Assembly: GCF_918741285.1 (NCBI RefSeq)
Contig: NZ_CAKKNC010000026.1
Location: 1-43,699 of the forward strand
Length of the DNA: 43,699 nt
From: Sphingobium sp. CECT 9361
GTDB taxonomy: Bacteria > Pseudomonadota > Alphaproteobacteria > Sphingomonadales > Sphingomonadaceae
Reading direction: 5' to 3'
Position numbers and translations under genes: made by a program. The notes under the pieces were generated by a model, which saw only the letters and a list, made by a program, of their open reading frames with translations, did no database searches and was not told the origin of the DNA. Shown here in pieces: positions 43,106-43,699 of the stretch (positions are counted from its first letter, which is position 1; each line of letters opens with the position of its first letter).

Positions 43106-43489
43106 ATGAACGCAGAGGAAGAGACCGGCCACAAAAAAAACAAAGAAAGAACTGCAGATTTGGAGGCCCGGGTGGCGCGCATCCGTGCTCTCAACGACGA
43201 ACTTCGCGCATTTCGGCGGGGCGGCTACGTTACGATCACGCCCGGCCTGCAGGCGCTTGGCAAGGAAGCTTTGAAGGCCATACTGCACGAAGTTGCCACG
43301 TTTGACGGCTTTACAGACGACAACGATCCCTATGGCGAGCATGATTTCGGCGGTCTGGAGCATGATAGTCGAACCATTTTCTGGAAGATCGACGCTTACG
43401 ATAAAAGCATGGAATATGGCTCGCCTGACCCGACCAACCCCGATGCCACTACGCGGGTACTCACCATCATGCTGGCGTCGGAATATTGA
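43106..43489 (+). CDS. DUF3768 protein
   Basis: A 127-residue protein of the DUF3768 family, commonly found on plasmids and integrated elements of sphingomonads and other alphaproteobacteria. Function is unknown. Recognisable parts: RIRALNDELRAFRRGGYVTI, TFDGFTDDNDPYGEHDFGGL, TIFWKIDAYDKSMEYGSPDP and TRVLTIMLASEY, which span the whole domain. The basic first 17 residues precede the domain. A strong AAGGAG site precedes ATG 43106. Its presence supports the view that the DNA to the right of the integrase is mobile. Confidence 0.87.
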   Translation: MNAEEETGHKKNKERTADLEARVARIRALNDELRAFRRGGYVTITPGLQALGKEALKAILHEVATFDGFTDDNDPYGEHDFGGLEHDSRTIFWKIDAYDKSMEYGSPDPTNPDATTRVLTIMLASEY

Positions 43490-43578
43490 GCGAGGAAGCA
43501 GCACTGGCGCTAATGGAAGCCAGAGAAGACATGGAGCCGCTTAGGCAAGGGGAACTTGATAGTCTCTGCGGCTTGTAG
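43486..43578 (+). pseudogene. Truncated N-terminus of a papain/C39-like peptidase-type gene
   Basis: The short frame after DUF3768 (TTGA overlap at 43486-43489) reads EDMEPLRQGELDSLCGL and then TAG at 43576-43578. The phrase resembles the N-terminus of cysteine-peptidase-like proteins in which LRQG-LD-LCGLYA-INA contains the catalytic Cys. Here it stops at what would be the Tyr codon. The following sequence does not continue the family. I regard it as a remnant; family recall is from memory. Confidence 0.4.
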
Positions 43579-43621
43579 CGCGACAAACTGGGTGAGATGC
43601 TGGCGTCAATCAGGATGAGAA

Positions 43622-43699
43622 TTGATTGTCGCGGCGTGGTGATGATGCCAACGGTAATTGTCGCTGGCAAGGGTCAGTCGTTGGTTTGATTGTCGCTGG
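43622..43699. repeat. ATTGTCGC short repeats at the window edge
   Basis: TTGATTGTCGC occurs at 43622-43632 and 43686-43696, and ATTGTCGCTGG at 43657-43667 and 43689-43699. Three closely spaced copies beside a truncated gene suggest the terminal repeats of an insertion element that continues past the window, for example an IS21-like end, but no transposase is visible. Confidence 0.35.

Overview
The window looks like a chromosome segment of a sphingomonad (Alphaproteobacteria, Sphingomonadaceae). The evidence is the gene content and order: hisS-prfA-prmC-DUF4167, bamE beside a ubiquinol-cytochrome c chaperone and a YceD/DUF177 gene, a TonB-dependent receptor with a DIVVTG-type N-terminus, GC-rich codon use, and a perfect alphaproteobacterial EcfG-type promoter. 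I cannot name the genus or species.

Layout. 1-391 is AT-rich non-coding DNA upstream of a polysaccharide flippase (392-1867). 1874-3053 holds a CBS-domain protein, a small membrane protein and a YciA-like acyl-CoA thioesterase. 3023-6000 is a minus-strand pair of DUF4139 (MuiA-like) exported proteins that look like a tandem duplication. 6116-10761 is the minus-strand translation block hisS-prfA-prmC followed by DUF4167, with a palindromic repeat between prfA and prmC. 11033-13544 has an M61 peptidase and inorganic pyrophosphatase, then a lipoprotein. 14194-16360 is a divergent MocR regulator/YczE membrane protein pair. 16381-18142 has bamE, the cytochrome bc1 chaperone and DUF177.

From about 18.1 kb the window becomes a surface-glycan region. 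It contains an acyltransferase-3, a GT2 glycosyltransferase, a second flippase, a Wzy-like polymerase on the opposite strand, a NodB-fold protein, two GT4-type glycosyltransferases in a tightly overlapping operon with an unknown membrane protein and a DUF2141 protein, an EEP-family phosphodiesterase, an outer-membrane barrel protein and a GT39-like membrane transferase. It is followed by a glycan-use set: a propeller-like exported protein, a TonB-dependent receptor, a DUF218 protein and a GH92 alpha-mannosidase-like enzyme. Together the genes suggest assembly, export and modification of an extracellular polysaccharide on one side, and capture and trimming of a mannose-containing or phosphorylated glycan on the other. 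That pathway reading is inference.

The last 3 kb is a mobile-element boundary. GH92 is cut short at its C-terminus. A previously hidden SMP-30/gluconolactonase pseudogene with an in-frame stop follows. Next comes a 25-nt tRNA-Ser 3' fragment (att site), a P4-type integrase, a second small tyrosine recombinase with its own strong promoter and dyad operator, a DUF3768 protein, and a truncated gene stub running into short repeats that may be the edge of another insertion.
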